Positions 1 to 9,231 are shown, counted from the first letter of the stretch. The stretch: 64,000 nt of DNA from Actinomycetes bacterium (GCA_021791615.1 JAJYWG010000314.1:1-64000); one strand, 5' to 3'. The notes: generated from the letters alone by a model not told the origin. Numbers and translations: made by a program.

Positions 1-2
1 CC

Positions 3-395
3 GCAGCCCCGACAGGCAAGGGCTACTGGGAGGTGGCCTCCGACGGGGGGATCTTCAGCTTCGGGTCGGCGACGTTCTACGGCTCGATGGGCGGCAAGCC
101 GCTCAACGCACCCATCGTCGGGATGGCCGCCACCCCGACAGGCAAGGGCTACTGGGAGGTGGCCTCTGACGGGGGGATCTTCAGCTTCGGCTCCGCGACG
201 TTCTACGGCTCGATGGGCGGCACGCCGCTCAACAAGCCGATCGTGGAGATGGCCGCCACCCCCACAGGGTTCGGCTACTGGGAGGTGGCCTCTGACGGGG
301 GGATCTTCAGCTTCGGGTCGGCGACATTCTTCGGCTCGATGGGCGGCAAGCCACTCAACAAGCCCATCGTGGGGATGGCCGCCGCGATCACCTGA
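3..395 (+). CDS. Secreted repeat protein, C-terminal fragment (cut by window start)
   Basis: The reading frame is open from the left edge and ends in TGA, so only the C-terminus (about 130 residues) is present. It consists of three copies of a 42-residue unit with invariant [19 protein letters not shown] and SMGG.PLN.PIV segments. This glycine- and aromatic-rich pattern is the kind found in beta-propeller-like tails of secreted actinobacterial proteins, often behind an enzymatic or cell-wall-binding domain that would lie upstream. The stop lies 3 bp past the end of the convergent oxidoreductase gene, so the two overlap by a few bases. The fold is inference; catalytic residues cannot be judged from this fragment. 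Confidence 0.8.
   Translation, partial: AAPTGKGYWEVASDGGIFSFGSATFYGSMGGKPLNAPIVGMAATPTGKGYWEVASDGGIFSFGSATFYGSMGGTPLNKPIVEMAATPTGFGYWEVASDGGIFSFGSATFFGSMGGKPLNKPIVGMAAAIT
11..388 (+). repeat. 126-bp tandem coding repeat, three copies
   Basis: Equivalent bases recur at 11/12, 137/138 and 263/264, giving an exact 126-bp period (42 codons). Copies differ by a few substitutions, for example AAG to TTC at the GKGYW position of the third copy. The array runs off the left edge. Confidence 0.9.
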
Positions 396-1527
396 CTTGG
401 GCCTCCCGCTGGCGGGTGGTCGAGTGGACCGGGTCCTTGTCGAACTGTGGCAGCACGTGCTTGCCGAACGTCTCGACCGCCTCCAGGCAGGTCTCGCGCT
501 CCATGGACGACGAGAGCATGCCGAACGCAAGCTGGTCGGCACCGGTGTCGACGAAGGTCTCCACTGACCGGGCCACTTCCTCGGGGTCGCCGATCGCAAC
601 CGTCCGGCTCTCGATCATGGCCTCCACCTGGTCGGGCGTGGCCGCCGGGATCGTCTCGGGCCACTCGGGAATGCCCTTGGGCTTGGGGAACGTGTCGAGG
701 TAGCGGAAGACCAGGCTCAAGTGGTAGTTCGAGTCGGCGTCCAGGAACGCCTTGCGTGCCCGAGCGCCGTCCTCCATGCAGAGCATCTGGGTGGTGATCA
801 TGACGTTGTCGTTGACGTAGGCGCCGACCGGATCGGTGCAGTCCTGGATCATCTCCTTGTACTTGGCGATGAGCGGCGTCAGCACCTGGGGCGGCGTGAA
901 GGCGAAGCAGAGCACCCCGACCCCGAGCTTGGCCGCCAGCTCAAACGTGCTGGGACTGCCCGCCGCCATCCAGATCGGCGGGTGCGGACGGGTGTAGGGC
1001 TTGGGCAGGACGTTGCGCTCGGGCATCGAGAAGAACGTCCCCTCGTGCGAGTACGGCTCGTCCCGCCACATGGCCACGATCTCGGGGAGCGTCTCGGCGA
1101 CCATCTCGCGCGTGAGCTCTGGTGTCTGGATGCCGAAGCCCTTCTGCTCGGTGGTGGACGAGCCCCGTCCGGTCCCGAACTCGAAGCGCCCCTCGCTCAA
1201 GTGGTCGAGCATGGCGACTCGCTCCGCGATGCGCGCTGGATGGTTGGCCGGGGGCGTGATGTTGAAGATGCCCGAGCCGATGTGGATGTTCGACGTCTTG
1301 GCCGCGCAGAACGCCAGGAACGACTCGCTGTCCGACAGGTGCGAGTAGTCCGTGAGGAAATGGTGCTCCGAAGCCCACGCGTACTTGATGCCCGCGGCAT
1401 CGGCGGCCTCGATGAATGCCACCTCGTCCATGAGACGGTCGTGCTCTGCCGCCGCACCGTGCACCTCGCGGTAGCGGGGCAGGATGCTGATGGCATTGAA
1501 GATCCCGAACTCCATGTCGTTGCCCAT
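388..1527 (-). CDS. LLM-class flavin-dependent oxidoreductase
   Basis: A 379-residue luciferase-like TIM-barrel protein. The N-terminal [11 protein letters not shown] strand, the ASEHHF segment and the GRGSSTTE loop are typical of the bacterial luciferase-like family, which uses reduced FMN or F420. The substrate cannot be read from sequence. It is transcribed away from the CoA ligase gene and shares with it a 129-bp promoter region containing a perfect KstR-type operator, which suggests a role in steroid or side-chain oxidation. Start: the first ATG lies almost on top of AGGAGGG, while a second ATG four codons in (1515) is about 13 nt from it; either is possible. Confidence is high for the family and low for function. 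Confidence 0.9.
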   Translation of the reverse strand: MGNDMEFGIFNAISILPRYREVHGAAAEHDRLMDEVAFIEAADAAGIKYAWASEHHFLTDYSHLSDSESFLAFCAAKTSNIHIGSGIFNITPPANHPARIAERVAMLDHLSEGRFEFGTGRGSSTTEQKGFGIQTPELTREMVAETLPEIVAMWRDEPYSHEGTFFSMPERNVLPKPYTRPHPPIWMAAGSPSTFELAAKLGVGVLCFAFTPPQVLTPLIAKYKEMIQDCTDPVGAYVNDNVMITTQMLCMEDGARARKAFLDADSNYHLSLVFRYLDTFPKPKGIPEWPETIPAATPDQVEAMIESRTVAIGDPEEVARSVETFVDTGADQLAFGMLSSSMERETCLEAVETFGKHVLPQFDKDPVHSTTRQREAQVR

Positions 1528-1593
1528 CCCTCCTGTCGGTGCCCCGAGTCCGTCTCCCGAGGCTGATTGACGGTACCATGGGCAGGGATAAAT

Positions 1594-1607
1594 TGCAACG
1601 TGTTCCA
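1594..1607. promoter_or_regulatory. KstR-type operator (perfect consensus match)
   Basis: TGCAACGTGTTCCA matches TnnAACnnGTTnnA, the operator of the mycobacterial cholesterol repressor KstR, at every fixed position. It lies 67 bp upstream of the leftward oxidoreductase and 50 bp upstream of the rightward CoA ligase, so one TetR-family dimer could control both. Confidence 0.65.
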
Positions 1608-1656
1608 GTATTGAAAGGAAATACCCAGTTCATGGACGTATTGGACGGAGGAACAA

Positions 1657-3372
1657 GTGCAGCGAGCTGCTGAGGAGCCCGCTTCGGGCCGCGCGGCGCC
1701 GGACGCGGCCACCATCGCCGGGCTCATCGCGGCCCGAGCCGGCGACCAGCGCCCGGGGCTCCTGACCGCGGATCGGACCTACACCCACGCCGAAGTCGTC
1801 GCGTGCGCCCGAAAGCGGGCTGGCTGGCTTCTCGAGCGGCGCCGGCCCGGCCCCTTCCACGTGGCCGTCCTCTTGGACAACACCGAGGACTACGTCTTCT
1901 GGCTCCAGGCGGCCTCGCTCGCCGGCGCCGTCGTCGTCGGCGCCAACCCGACCCATCGCGGCGACGAGCTGGTGCGCGACCTGCACCACACCGAGTGCCA
2001 GCTTCTCGTGACCTCCCAGGAGCACTTGGCCCTGCTCGACGGCCGTGACGTCGGCCACGGCCTCGGCACCGTGTCGTTCGGCAGCGAGCGGGTCCTCGTG
2101 GTCGACGATCCAGCGGCCGGAGCCGAGCTGGAGGGAACTGCCGCGTCGGTGCCGCCGGACCCGGCTGCGGCGGGGGTCACCCCGGAGAGCCTCGGCTACC
2201 TGCTGTTCACCTCGGGCACCTCGGGTGCCCCCAAGGCCTGCCGCTGCACCCAAGGGCGCCTCGCCAGGATCGGAGCGGTGATCACCCAGATGTTCTCGCT
2301 CACCGCCGACGACGTCTGCTACCTGCCGATGCCGCTGTTCCACTCGAACGCCCTCATGGCCGGGTGGGCCCCCGCGCTGGCCGCAGGGGCCGCGATTGCG
2401 CTCCCGAGCACGGGACGGTTCTCGGCGTCGGGCTTTCTCCCCGACGTCCGGAAGTTCGGGGCGACCTACTTCAATTACGTGGGCAAGCCCCTCGCATACG
2501 TGCTCGCGACGCCCGAACGTCCAGACGACGCCGACAATCCCCTCGTGCGAGCCTTCGGCAACGAGGGGGCCGCCACCGACGTCGAGCGGTTCGCCACCCG
2601 TTTCGGCTGCACGGTCACGGACGCCTACGGGTCGACCGAGGGCGGCGCCACCGTCGCTCGGACCCCCGACACCCCGCCGGGCGCGCTCGGGCGGGCACCC
2701 GAAGGCACGGTGGTGCTCGATCCGGCGAGCGGGCTCGAATGCCCGCCGGCCCGCTTCGACGCCAAGGGGCGCCTGGTGAACGCCGAGGAGGCGATCGGCG
2801 AGCTGGTGAGCAAGTCCGGCGCGTCGGGCTTCGAGGGCTACTGGCGCAACGACGAGGCCGAGCACGCCCGCCTGCGCCAAGGGTGGTACTGGACCGGCGA
2901 CCTCGCGTACCGCGACGAGGCAGGGTTCTTCTACTTCGCGGGTCGGGACCACGAGTGGCTCCGGGTGGACGGGGAGAACTTCGCCGCGGCGCCCGTGGAG
3001 CGGATCCTCGAGCGCTTGCCAGGAGTGCTCCTGGCAGCGGTCTACGCGGTCCCCGATCCCGTGGTCGGCGACCAGGTAATGGCCGCACTCGAGCTCGAAC
3101 CTGGAGCCGGAGCGTTCGATCCTGAGCGTTTCGCCGCGTTCTTGGACGAGCAGGAGGACCTCGGGACCAAGTGGGCACCCCGGTTCGTGCGGGTGGCAGC
3201 ACGCCTGCCCCTCACCGCCACCAACAAGGTCGTCAAACGGACCCTGAGGGCCGAGCGCTGGCACACCGCCGACCCGGTGTGGTGGAGACCCCGGCCCGGC
3301 GATCCCTACTCGTTGCTCTCCCCCGACGCAGCCGCCGAGCTCGACGCCGCGCTCTCGGACCGGGTGCTCTGA
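1657..3372 (+). CDS. fadD17: FadD17-like acyl-CoA/steroid-CoA ligase
   Basis: A 571-residue ANL-superfamily ligase that would adenylate a carboxylate and transfer it to CoA. The phosphate-binding motif LLFTSGTSGAPKACRCTQG is near residue 185, the adenine-binding A5 motif DAYGSTEGG is near 325, and WYWTGDLAYRD plus the hinge region FAGRDHEWLRVDGENF follow. Length and motif variants, in particular the CRCTQGR sequence after the P-loop, resemble mycobacterial FadD17, reported to activate steroids with shortened side chains. The GTG start is supported by GGAGGA seven bases upstream. The gene follows a KstR-like operator and sits 0.7 kb from the igr-like operon. The exact chain-length preference is inference. 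Confidence 0.85.
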   Translation: MQRAAEEPASGRAAPDAATIAGLIAARAGDQRPGLLTADRTYTHAEVVACARKRAGWLLERRRPGPFHVAVLLDNTEDYVFWLQAASLAGAVVVGANPTHRGDELVRDLHHTECQLLVTSQEHLALLDGRDVGHGLGTVSFGSERVLVVDDPAAGAELEGTAASVPPDPAAAGVTPESLGYLLFTSGTSGAPKACRCTQGRLARIGAVITQMFSLTADDVCYLPMPLFHSNALMAGWAPALAAGAAIALPSTGRFSASGFLPDVRKFGATYFNYVGKPLAYVLATPERPDDADNPLVRAFGNEGAATDVERFATRFGCTVTDAYGSTEGGATVARTPDTPPGALGRAPEGTVVLDPASGLECPPARFDAKGRLVNAEEAIGELVSKSGASGFEGYWRNDEAEHARLRQGWYWTGDLAYRDEAGFFYFAGRDHEWLRVDGENFAAAPVERILERLPGVLLAAVYAVPDPVVGDQVMAALELEPGAGAFDPERFAAFLDEQEDLGTKWAPRFVRVAARLPLTATNKVVKRTLRAERWHTADPVWWRPRPGDPYSLLSPDAAAELDAALSDRVL

Positions 3373-3983
3373 GGAGCACCGGCCCGCACGAGCGGTGCCA
3401 GCCGCGTGGCGAGCAGGCGCTCGTCGAACCACGTGAGGAGCGGTACGGCCACGGGCCAGAGCACTGCCACGATGACGCCGCCGATGACCAGGCCGCCGAC
3501 CACGTCGAAGGGGTAGTGCATCCCGGTGTAGACGCGGCCGAAGCCCAGCAGCAGACCGAGGACCACGGCGAGGGCCGCGGCGATCGGTCGCCGAGCCAGG
3601 AGCAGGCCGACCATCACCGCTCCGGCCACCGTGGCATGCCCGCTGGGGAAGCTGTACCCGGTCGTCTTGGTGAGCAGCACCTCCACGTGGGGAAGGGCCA
3701 GGTAGGGACGGCGCTCGGCCACCAGGGGCTTGAGGCCGTAGTGCGCAATGACCCATGCGACGACCGTCCCACCGGCCGCCCACAGCACGCCGGCGACCGC
3801 GCGCTCGGGGACCGGGGAGCGGCGGGCCCACCACCAGGCGCCGAGCAGGATGAGGGCCAGCACCCCGATGCCCAGATCGTGCGAGTAGAGCTTCATCACC
3901 CCGTGGGCCCACGCGGAGTGCCGGGCCACTGTATTGAGCTCGAGGTACCAGCGGGTATTGATCGAGTACGTGCTGCCTCCCAC
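3306..3983 (-). CDS. PAP2-family membrane phosphatase
   Basis: A 225-residue integral membrane protein with about six hydrophobic segments. The tripartite PAP2/acid phosphatase signature is complete: KPLVAERRPY (KxxxxxxRP), GYSFPSGHAT (PSGH) and GRVYTGMHYPFDV (SRxxxxxHxxxD type). Such proteins dephosphorylate lipid phosphates such as phosphatidic acid or undecaprenyl pyrophosphate on the outer face of the membrane. The GTG start follows GAGGAGAGGGGG. Its 3' end overlaps the convergent ligase gene by 67 bp, giving antisense transcript ends. The C-terminal tail is Ser/Ala rich and probably disordered. Confidence 0.88.
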   Translation of the reverse strand: MGGSTYSINTRWYLELNTVARHSAWAHGVMKLYSHDLGIGVLALILLGAWWWARRSPVPERAVAGVLWAAGGTVVAWVIAHYGLKPLVAERRPYLALPHVEVLLTKTTGYSFPSGHATVAGAVMVGLLLARRPIAAALAVVLGLLLGFGRVYTGMHYPFDVVGGLVIGGVIVAVLWPVAVPLLTWFDERLLATRLAPLVRAGAPQSTRSESAASSSAAASGESNE

Positions 3984-4129
3984 GCGCGACCCCCTCTCCT
4001 CGTCCGGTCGGACCCGAGGCTACTCAACCGGTCGTCGCGATTGGGTCACCCTCAGGTCACCCTCAGTTCACGCTCCGGCCAGGTACGCGTGCGCCTCGGG
4101 CCGTACTGCCGTCCTTTCGGCGGACGGGC

Positions 4130-5329
4130 TCAGCGGTCGACGCCGAGGATCAGCCCGCTGGTCGGCACGCCGGTGCCGGCGGTCACGACGACGTGCTCGG
4201 TCCCGGCCACCTGGTTGACCGAGGTCCCGCGCACAAGGCGGACACCCTCGGCGATCCCGTTCATCCCGTGCAGGTAGGCCTCGCCGAGCTGCCCGCCGTG
4301 GGTGTTGATCGGCAGGCGGCCGCCGACCTCGATGGCGCCGTCGCGCACGAAGTCCTTCGCCTCACCGCGCCCGCAGAAGTCCAGTGCCTCGAGCTGGGCG
4401 AGGACGTACGGAGTGAAGTGGTCGTAGAGGATGGCCGCGCTGATATCAGCCGGGCCGAGACCGGCGGTCCGGTAGAGCTGGCGGGCCACGACCCGCATCT
4501 CGGGCAGCTCCACGAGATCGTCTCGGTAGTACGAGGTCATCATGTCCTGGCCCGCCGCCGAGCCCTGGGCCGCAGCACGCAGTACCGCCGGGGGGTTGGG
4601 CAGGTCGCGGGCCCGCTCGATCGAGGTCACCACCAGCGCCTGCCCCCCGTCGGTCTCCTGGCAGCAGTCGAGCAGGCGTAGCGGCTCGACGATCCAGCGG
4701 CTGGCCTGGTGCTCCTCCAAGGTGATGGGCTTCTCGTAGAACCAGGCCTTGGGGTTCGTGGCCGCGTGGCGCCGGTCGGCGACCGCCACCCGCCCGAAGT
4801 CCTCGGTGGTGGCTCCGGTCACGTGGAGGTAGCGCCGAGCGGCCATGGCCACCCACTGGGCCGGCGCCAGCAACCCGAACGGCGCGTAGAACGCGAAGTG
4901 CGCGTTCTCGGCGTTGGCGACCGGTGCCCGGCCCTGGACACCGGCGCCGAAACGGTTGCCCGATCGCTCGTTGAACGCCCGGTAGCAGACGACGACGTCG
5001 GCGACTCCCGACTCGATGGCGATCGCCGCCTGCTGGACGGTGGCGCAGGCCGCACCTCCTCCGTAGTGGATGCGGCTGAAGAACGTGAGGTCGCCGATGC
5101 CAAGCGCCCGGGCGATGTCGATATCGGGGTTGGTGTCGGCGCTGTAGGTGACCATCCCGTCGACTTCACCGGGTGCGATCCCCGCATCCCGCAGGGCGGC
5201 GTCGACCGCTTCGGTCGCCAGGCGCAGCTCCGAGCGGCCGGAGGCCTTGGAGAACTCGGTCGCCCCGATCCCCGCGATCGCGACCTTGCCGGCGTACGCG
5301 TGGACCCCTCGATCCTCCCGGGTGCTCAT
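4130..5329 (-). CDS. ltp2: Ltp2-like steroid thiolase-fold retro-aldolase
   Basis: A 399-residue SCP-x/lipid-transfer thiolase. It opens with VAIAGIGATEFSKASG and has the HYGGGAACATVQQAA helix and the C-terminal NTHGGQLGEAYLHGMNG and VVVTAGTGVPTSG motifs of the family. In mycobacteria Ltp2 works with the DUF35 domain of ChsH2 to release propionyl-CoA from the 17-hydroxy-pregnenoyl-CoA intermediate by retro-aldol cleavage. Here the gene ends an operon containing both expected partners, and its ATG overlaps the stop of chsH1 as ATGA, indicating translational coupling. Family assignment is firm; the steroid substrate is inferred from context. Confidence 0.87.
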   Translation of the reverse strand: MSTREDRGVHAYAGKVAIAGIGATEFSKASGRSELRLATEAVDAALRDAGIAPGEVDGMVTYSADTNPDIDIARALGIGDLTFFSRIHYGGGAACATVQQAAIAIESGVADVVVCYRAFNERSGNRFGAGVQGRAPVANAENAHFAFYAPFGLLAPAQWVAMAARRYLHVTGATTEDFGRVAVADRRHAATNPKAWFYEKPITLEEHQASRWIVEPLRLLDCCQETDGGQALVVTSIERARDLPNPPAVLRAAAQGSAAGQDMMTSYYRDDLVELPEMRVVARQLYRTAGLGPADISAAILYDHFTPYVLAQLEALDFCGRGEAKDFVRDGAIEVGGRLPINTHGGQLGEAYLHGMNGIAEGVRLVRGTSVNQVAGTEHVVVTAGTGVPTSGLILGVDR

Positions 5330-5814
5330 CGGTCACCACCGCCCGGGAGCGACCCTGGGAGGGACACCGGGAGGGACACGGCGACCGTGCCGGTGACGTG
5401 GTCACCCAGCGAGTTGGCGCCGCGCACCGTCACCTCGACCAGTCCCCGCTCCCCTCCGGGCTCGACCCCGGCCAGAGCACCGACCGACCCGCTGAGGGTC
5501 ATGGTGTCGCCCGGGTAGTTGGGCGCGCCGAGCCGGATGGAGACCGAGCACAGGAGCCCCCCAGGACCCGACCAGTCGGTGACGAAGCGCCCGACCAGCC
5601 CGTTGGTCGTGAGGATGTTCATGAAGATGTCCTTGGACCCCCTGGCACGGGCCAGCTCGGGGTCGTGGTGGACGTCCTGGTAGTCGCGGCTGGCCAGCGC
5701 GCCGGCCACGACGAGCGTGGTCGTCACCGGAACCACCAGCGCCGGGAGCGCATCGCCGACTCCGACCTCGCCGTAGAGGCGGGTCGTCGGCAGGAGAGCC
5801 GGTGCCTCGCTCAC
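5326..5814 (-). CDS. chsH1: ChsH1-like MaoC enoyl-CoA hydratase subunit
   Basis: A 162-residue hot-dog protein. The catalytic-loop region ASRDYQDVHHDPELARARG corresponds to the D-x4-H hydratase motif, followed by the DIFMNILTTNGLVGRF helix. Length matches single-domain ChsH1, which pairs with the MaoC half of ChsH2 to hydrate the C17 side-chain enoyl-CoA. The GTG start was chosen because it follows GAGGAGGGAAATCA and overlaps the upstream stop as GTGA; the open frame upstream of it has no family similarity. The C-terminus carries a SLPVSLPGSLPGG repeat, likely a flexible tail. Confidence 0.85.
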   Translation of the reverse strand: MSEAPALLPTTRLYGEVGVGDALPALVVPVTTTLVVAGALASRDYQDVHHDPELARARGSKDIFMNILTTNGLVGRFVTDWSGPGGLLCSVSIRLGAPNYPGDTMTLSGSVGALAGVEPGGERGLVEVTVRGANSLGDHVTGTVAVSLPVSLPGSLPGGGDR

Positions 5815-7001
5815 TGATTTCCCTCCTCGAGGCCGGCGACGGGCACGAGCTGTGCAGAGGGATCGCCCTCTGCGGCGGTCCTCGACGCGATGAGGGCGCC
5901 CAACCGGGCCAGGTGCCGGCTCGGCCCTCCCAGGACCAGCTCGATCTGCTTTCCCCACAGGAAGTAACGGTGGATGGGGTAGGTGACGTCCGCCCCGACA
6001 CCTCCGTGCAGGTGCTGGGCGGCGTGGACCACGCGCTGGCCCCGCTCGGAAGCCTGCCATTTGGCCACTGCGACCGCCTCGGCCGACGGCAGCCCCGCGT
6101 CGATGCGCCACGCTGCGTGCCAGAGGGTGACCCGCATGGCCTCGACGTCGATCGCCGCGTCGGCAGCCCTCAGCATGGCGCCTTGGAACGTGCTCAGCGG
6201 CCGGCCGAACTGCTCCCGCTCGTTCAAGTAGGCCGCGGTCTGGCGGACCGCGGATGTGCACACGCCGAGCGCGATCGCCGAAAGACCCGTCCACGCCGCG
6301 TCCAGCATCCACCCCAGTGCGTCCCCGCCACTCTCGGGATCACCGACCACCATGTCGCCAGGAGCGACCGGCGCGCCGGAGAGGTGCACGTGGGGATGGA
6401 TCTCCCGGTTCGTGGTCTCGGCACGTTCGAGGACGACTCCGTCGCCGGCCGGGTCCACGAGGGCGATGACCACCCCGCCTGACGGCGTTGCCGCGGGGAC
6501 CACGAGCCGGTCGGCCAGGTGCGCCTGCGGTACTGCGGGCTCGAGGCCCGTCAGGTGCCAGCCACCGCCGCCAGCCGGCTCGGCCTGGACCGGCGGGCGG
6601 CCTGCGATCGACTCAACCGTCCCCGACAGCGCTGCGGAGAGCATGACGTTCCCCGACGCCACCCCTGGGAGCCACCTCCCGGCGACTTCGGCGGGCGCGA
6701 AGCGGGCGACCGGGAGCGCGCCGAGCACCAGCGTGGCCCACAGCGGGACCGGGGCCACGCATGCCCCCTGCGCCGCGAGCACCAGGCACAGCTCGGTGAG
6801 CCCTTGGCCCGCGCCGCCGAAGGACCGAGGCACGGCCAAGCCCAGCAGGTCGGCGCCCGCAAGGGCCGACCACAGGTCACGGTCGACGCGCTCCTCGGAG
6901 CGCTCGACCGACGCGACCCGCTCGGGGTCGACGGCACCCCCGAACACGGCGGCAGAAGCCTGTATGACCGCCTCTTGCTCCTCGGTGAACGCGAAGTCCA
7001 T
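5811..7001 (-). CDS. chsE1: ChsE1/FadE28-like acyl-CoA dehydrogenase subunit
   Basis: A 396-residue acyl-CoA dehydrogenase of the FadE28 branch. It has the N-terminal MDFAFTEEQEAV helix and, near the C-terminus, QHLHGGVGADVTYPIHRYF and LGGPSRHLARLGAL. The position of the usual catalytic base is not conserved; in the mycobacterial FadE28/FadE29 heterotetramer the partner subunit supplies it. It should therefore act only with the co-transcribed 8053-9231 product. The ATG overlaps the chsH2 stop by one base (TAATG), and its own stop overlaps the chsH1 start. In mycobacteria the two dehydrogenase genes are adjacent; here chsH2 separates them. Confidence 0.86.
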   Translation of the reverse strand: MDFAFTEEQEAVIQASAAVFGGAVDPERVASVERSEERVDRDLWSALAGADLLGLAVPRSFGGAGQGLTELCLVLAAQGACVAPVPLWATLVLGALPVARFAPAEVAGRWLPGVASGNVMLSAALSGTVESIAGRPPVQAEPAGGGGWHLTGLEPAVPQAHLADRLVVPAATPSGGVVIALVDPAGDGVVLERAETTNREIHPHVHLSGAPVAPGDMVVGDPESGGDALGWMLDAAWTGLSAIALGVCTSAVRQTAAYLNEREQFGRPLSTFQGAMLRAADAAIDVEAMRVTLWHAAWRIDAGLPSAEAVAVAKWQASERGQRVVHAAQHLHGGVGADVTYPIHRYFLWGKQIELVLGGPSRHLARLGALIASRTAAEGDPSAQLVPVAGLEEGNQ

Positions 7002-8056
7002 TACCGCGCCCCGGTCGGGTCCACAGGCCGGAACGCCGGAAGGGTGAGCTCGTCGTCGTGGTCGACGAACTCGACTTCGACTGCCTGGCCGACCCGCCAG
7101 GCTGTCGCACCCAGTCCCCGCAAGTCGGCCACGAGACGGGTCCCTTCCTCCAGCTCGACCAGCCCGATCGCCAGCGGGTACTCGAAGCCGGGCACCTGGG
7201 GGTAGTGCACCACCACGAAGCTGTACAGCGTGCCGCGCCCCGTCGACTCCACGGCGTCCCAGTCGAAGGACCGGCACGACGGGCACGACGGCAGGGGGGG
7301 ATGCCGCAGCTCGTGGCATCGACTGCAGCGCTGGATCAGCAGGCGGTGGCGGCGGGCGCCCTCGAACCAGAACTCGATGTCCTCGGTGAGCGCCGGGCGG
7401 GGACGTCGCGGGGGCGGCAAGGCGGGCTCGTCGCGTGCCCCGGCGTCCGGGACTGCAACCGCCGGGCGATATTTCAGGATGCGGAACCTCATCGTGGCGA
7501 CTGCCTCTCCGGTGGCGAAGAGCGCGTCGGTGTCCGGGTGGTGTCCGACCGACGCGTCGGGCACGGCGACGAGGTCCGTCCGGGTCGTGGCAAAACGCCC
7601 GACCCCCAATGCAGTCTGCTTGGGGGCAGAGATGGACTCGATCACCGAGGAGGCGATCACGCGATCGCCGATCCGCAGCGGCCGGGCATAGGTCTGCTCG
7701 CAGTTGGTGGCGACGACCGACGTCATGCCCTCGGCATCGAACAAGGCCATCATGCGGTCGTGGGCACTGGCGCCGGCCGCGCTCCCGTCGATCCTGGCCT
7801 GCTCGACCTCCAGCGTCGCCCGCAGGCCGCGCATGGTCCACGCCTGGAGCATGGTCGGCGGCGCGACGAGCGATTCGAGACCGACTGCGCGAGCTGCGGC
7901 ATCGGAGACGTAGACCGGGTCGGTGTCGCCCATTGCCTCTACCCAATGGCGGATCATCGGCAGGTTGACGGCGTCCGGTGAGAGGGCAGGAGGGCCGGTC
8001 GGCAACCCGATCAGCGACTCCAAGTCCGCGGAGTGGTCCGGCCACGCGTCGGTCAT
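7001..8056 (-). CDS. chsH2: ChsH2-like MaoC-DUF35 fusion
   Basis: A 351-residue two-domain protein. Residues 1 to about 200 form a degenerate MaoC/hot-dog domain (MIRHWVEAMGDTDPVYV, YARPLRIGDRVIASS). Residues from about 225 form a DUF35 OB-fold with a rubredoxin-like zinc finger whose cysteines are at 244, 247, 258 and 261. This is the architecture of ChsH2, whose N-terminal half pairs with ChsH1 for hydration and whose DUF35 half docks Ltp2 for retro-aldol cleavage. The ATG was chosen by the ATGA overlap with the upstream dehydrogenase stop; a much longer open frame upstream is a composition artefact. Confidence 0.87.
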   Translation of the reverse strand: MTDAWPDHSADLESLIGLPTGPPALSPDAVNLPMIRHWVEAMGDTDPVYVSDAAARAVGLESLVAPPTMLQAWTMRGLRATLEVEQARIDGSAAGASAHDRMMALFDAEGMTSVVATNCEQTYARPLRIGDRVIASSVIESISAPKQTALGVGRFATTRTDLVAVPDASVGHHPDTDALFATGEAVATMRFRILKYRPAVAVPDAGARDEPALPPPRRPRPALTEDIEFWFEGARRHRLLIQRCSRCHELRHPPLPSCPSCRSFDWDAVESTGRGTLYSFVVVHYPQVPGFEYPLAIGLVELEEGTRLVADLRGLGATAWRVGQAVEVEFVDHDDELTLPAFRPVDPTGAR

Positions 8057-9231
8057 CGAGCGCTCCGCCGCATTCCGAGCCCCGCGGTGGCGACGATCTC
8101 GCGCTGCACCTCGTTGACCCCGCCTCCGAACGTGTTGATCTGCGCCTGGCGGCCGGCTGCCTCGAGCCGCCCGCGCAAGACGGCGCCAGGTGAGCCGGGG
8201 GTGATGTAACCCGCCGCGCCGACGATGCCGAGCAGCACGCGGCATGCCTCGACCGTCCGTTCGGTCCCGAACACCTTCACCGAGGAAGACTCGGCCCCGG
8301 TGAGGCTGTCGGCCGCCACCGCAGCCACCATTCGCCAGTTGAGCAAGCGAACGGCCTCGACATCGGCAGCCACTCGGGCCAGGTCCGACTGCACCCACGG
8401 CACGTCGATCAGCCGCCTGCCGTCGTCGGTGCGCACGCCGGCCGCCCAGGCCGCGACGTCGTCGAGGAGCCTGGAGGACAGCCCGCTCCATGCCGCCAGG
8501 CCCACACGCTCGTGGTTGAGCTGCGCCGTGATCATCCGCCAGCCTTCGTTCTCCGGTCCCACGCGATTGGCAACGGGCACCCGCACATCCCGGTAGTAGG
8601 TGGACGTGGTGGTGAGCCCACCCACCGTGTTGATGAGGCTCCATTCGAACCCACGTGCCGAGGTGGGGGCGCAGAGGATCGAGATCCCCTGGTGCTTGGG
8701 CGCCTCGGGATCGGTGCGGACGGCGAGCCAGATGTAGTCCGCGATGTCGGCACCGCTGGTGAAGATCTTCGACCCGTTCACGACGTACTCTTCGCCGTCG
8801 CGCACTGCTCGGGTCTGCAGCGATGCCAAGTCGGTGCCAGCGCCGGGCTCGGTGTAGCCGATGGCGAAGTTGCACTCGCCGGCCAGGATCTTCGGGAGGA
8901 AGAAGGCCTTCTGCTCCTCGGTGCCGTACCGCATGATGGTCGGTCCGACGGTGTTGACCGTCACGAAGGGGAACGGCGCCCCAGCCCGGCGGGTCTCGTC
9001 GAAGAAGATGAACTGTTCGGTCGCCGGCCGGCCCTGCCCGCCGTACTCCTTTGGCCAGCCGATGCCCAGCCAGCCGTCGCGGGCCGTCGTCTTGACCACC
9101 TGGCGCCAGAGCTCGCCCCCCTCGCCCCCTTCGGACAGGCCGGCCCGGACCTCGTCGGTGAGTACGGCGGCGTAGTAGCGCCGGAGCTCGGCGCGAAGGC
9201 GCAGCTCGTCTTGGGTCTCTTCGAGGAACAT
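8053..9231 (-). CDS. chsE2: ChsE2/FadE29-like acyl-CoA dehydrogenase subunit
   Basis: A 392-residue acyl-CoA dehydrogenase. Diagnostic segments include GWLGIGWPKEYGGQGR (about 53-68), IGYTEPGAGTDLASL (124-138), VRTDPEAPKHQGISI and the C-terminal INTFGGGVNEVQREI. Glu241 in QLNHERV aligns with the catalytic base described for mycobacterial FadE29. It should form the heterotetramer with the FadE28-like subunit and introduce the 2,3-double bond in a steroid side-chain CoA. It is the first gene of the leftward operon; its promoter region, shared with the divergent P450, carries two KstR-like sites. Confidence 0.88.
   Translation of the reverse strand: MFLEETQDELRLRAELRRYYAAVLTDEVRAGLSEGGEGGELWRQVVKTTARDGWLGIGWPKEYGGQGRPATEQFIFFDETRRAGAPFPFVTVNTVGPTIMRYGTEEQKAFFLPKILAGECNFAIGYTEPGAGTDLASLQTRAVRDGEEYVVNGSKIFTSGADIADYIWLAVRTDPEAPKHQGISILCAPTSARGFEWSLINTVGGLTTTSTYYRDVRVPVANRVGPENEGWRMITAQLNHERVGLAAWSGLSSRLLDDVAAWAAGVRTDDGRRLIDVPWVQSDLARVAADVEAVRLLNWRMVAAVAADSLTGAESSSVKVFGTERTVEACRVLLGIVGAAGYITPGSPGAVLRGRLEAAGRQAQINTFGGGVNEVQREIVATAGLGMRRSAR

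Noticed and set aside
388..1527. True bacterial luciferase
   Set aside because: Only fold-level motifs are shared; there is no luxAB-type pair or fatty-acid reductase operon.
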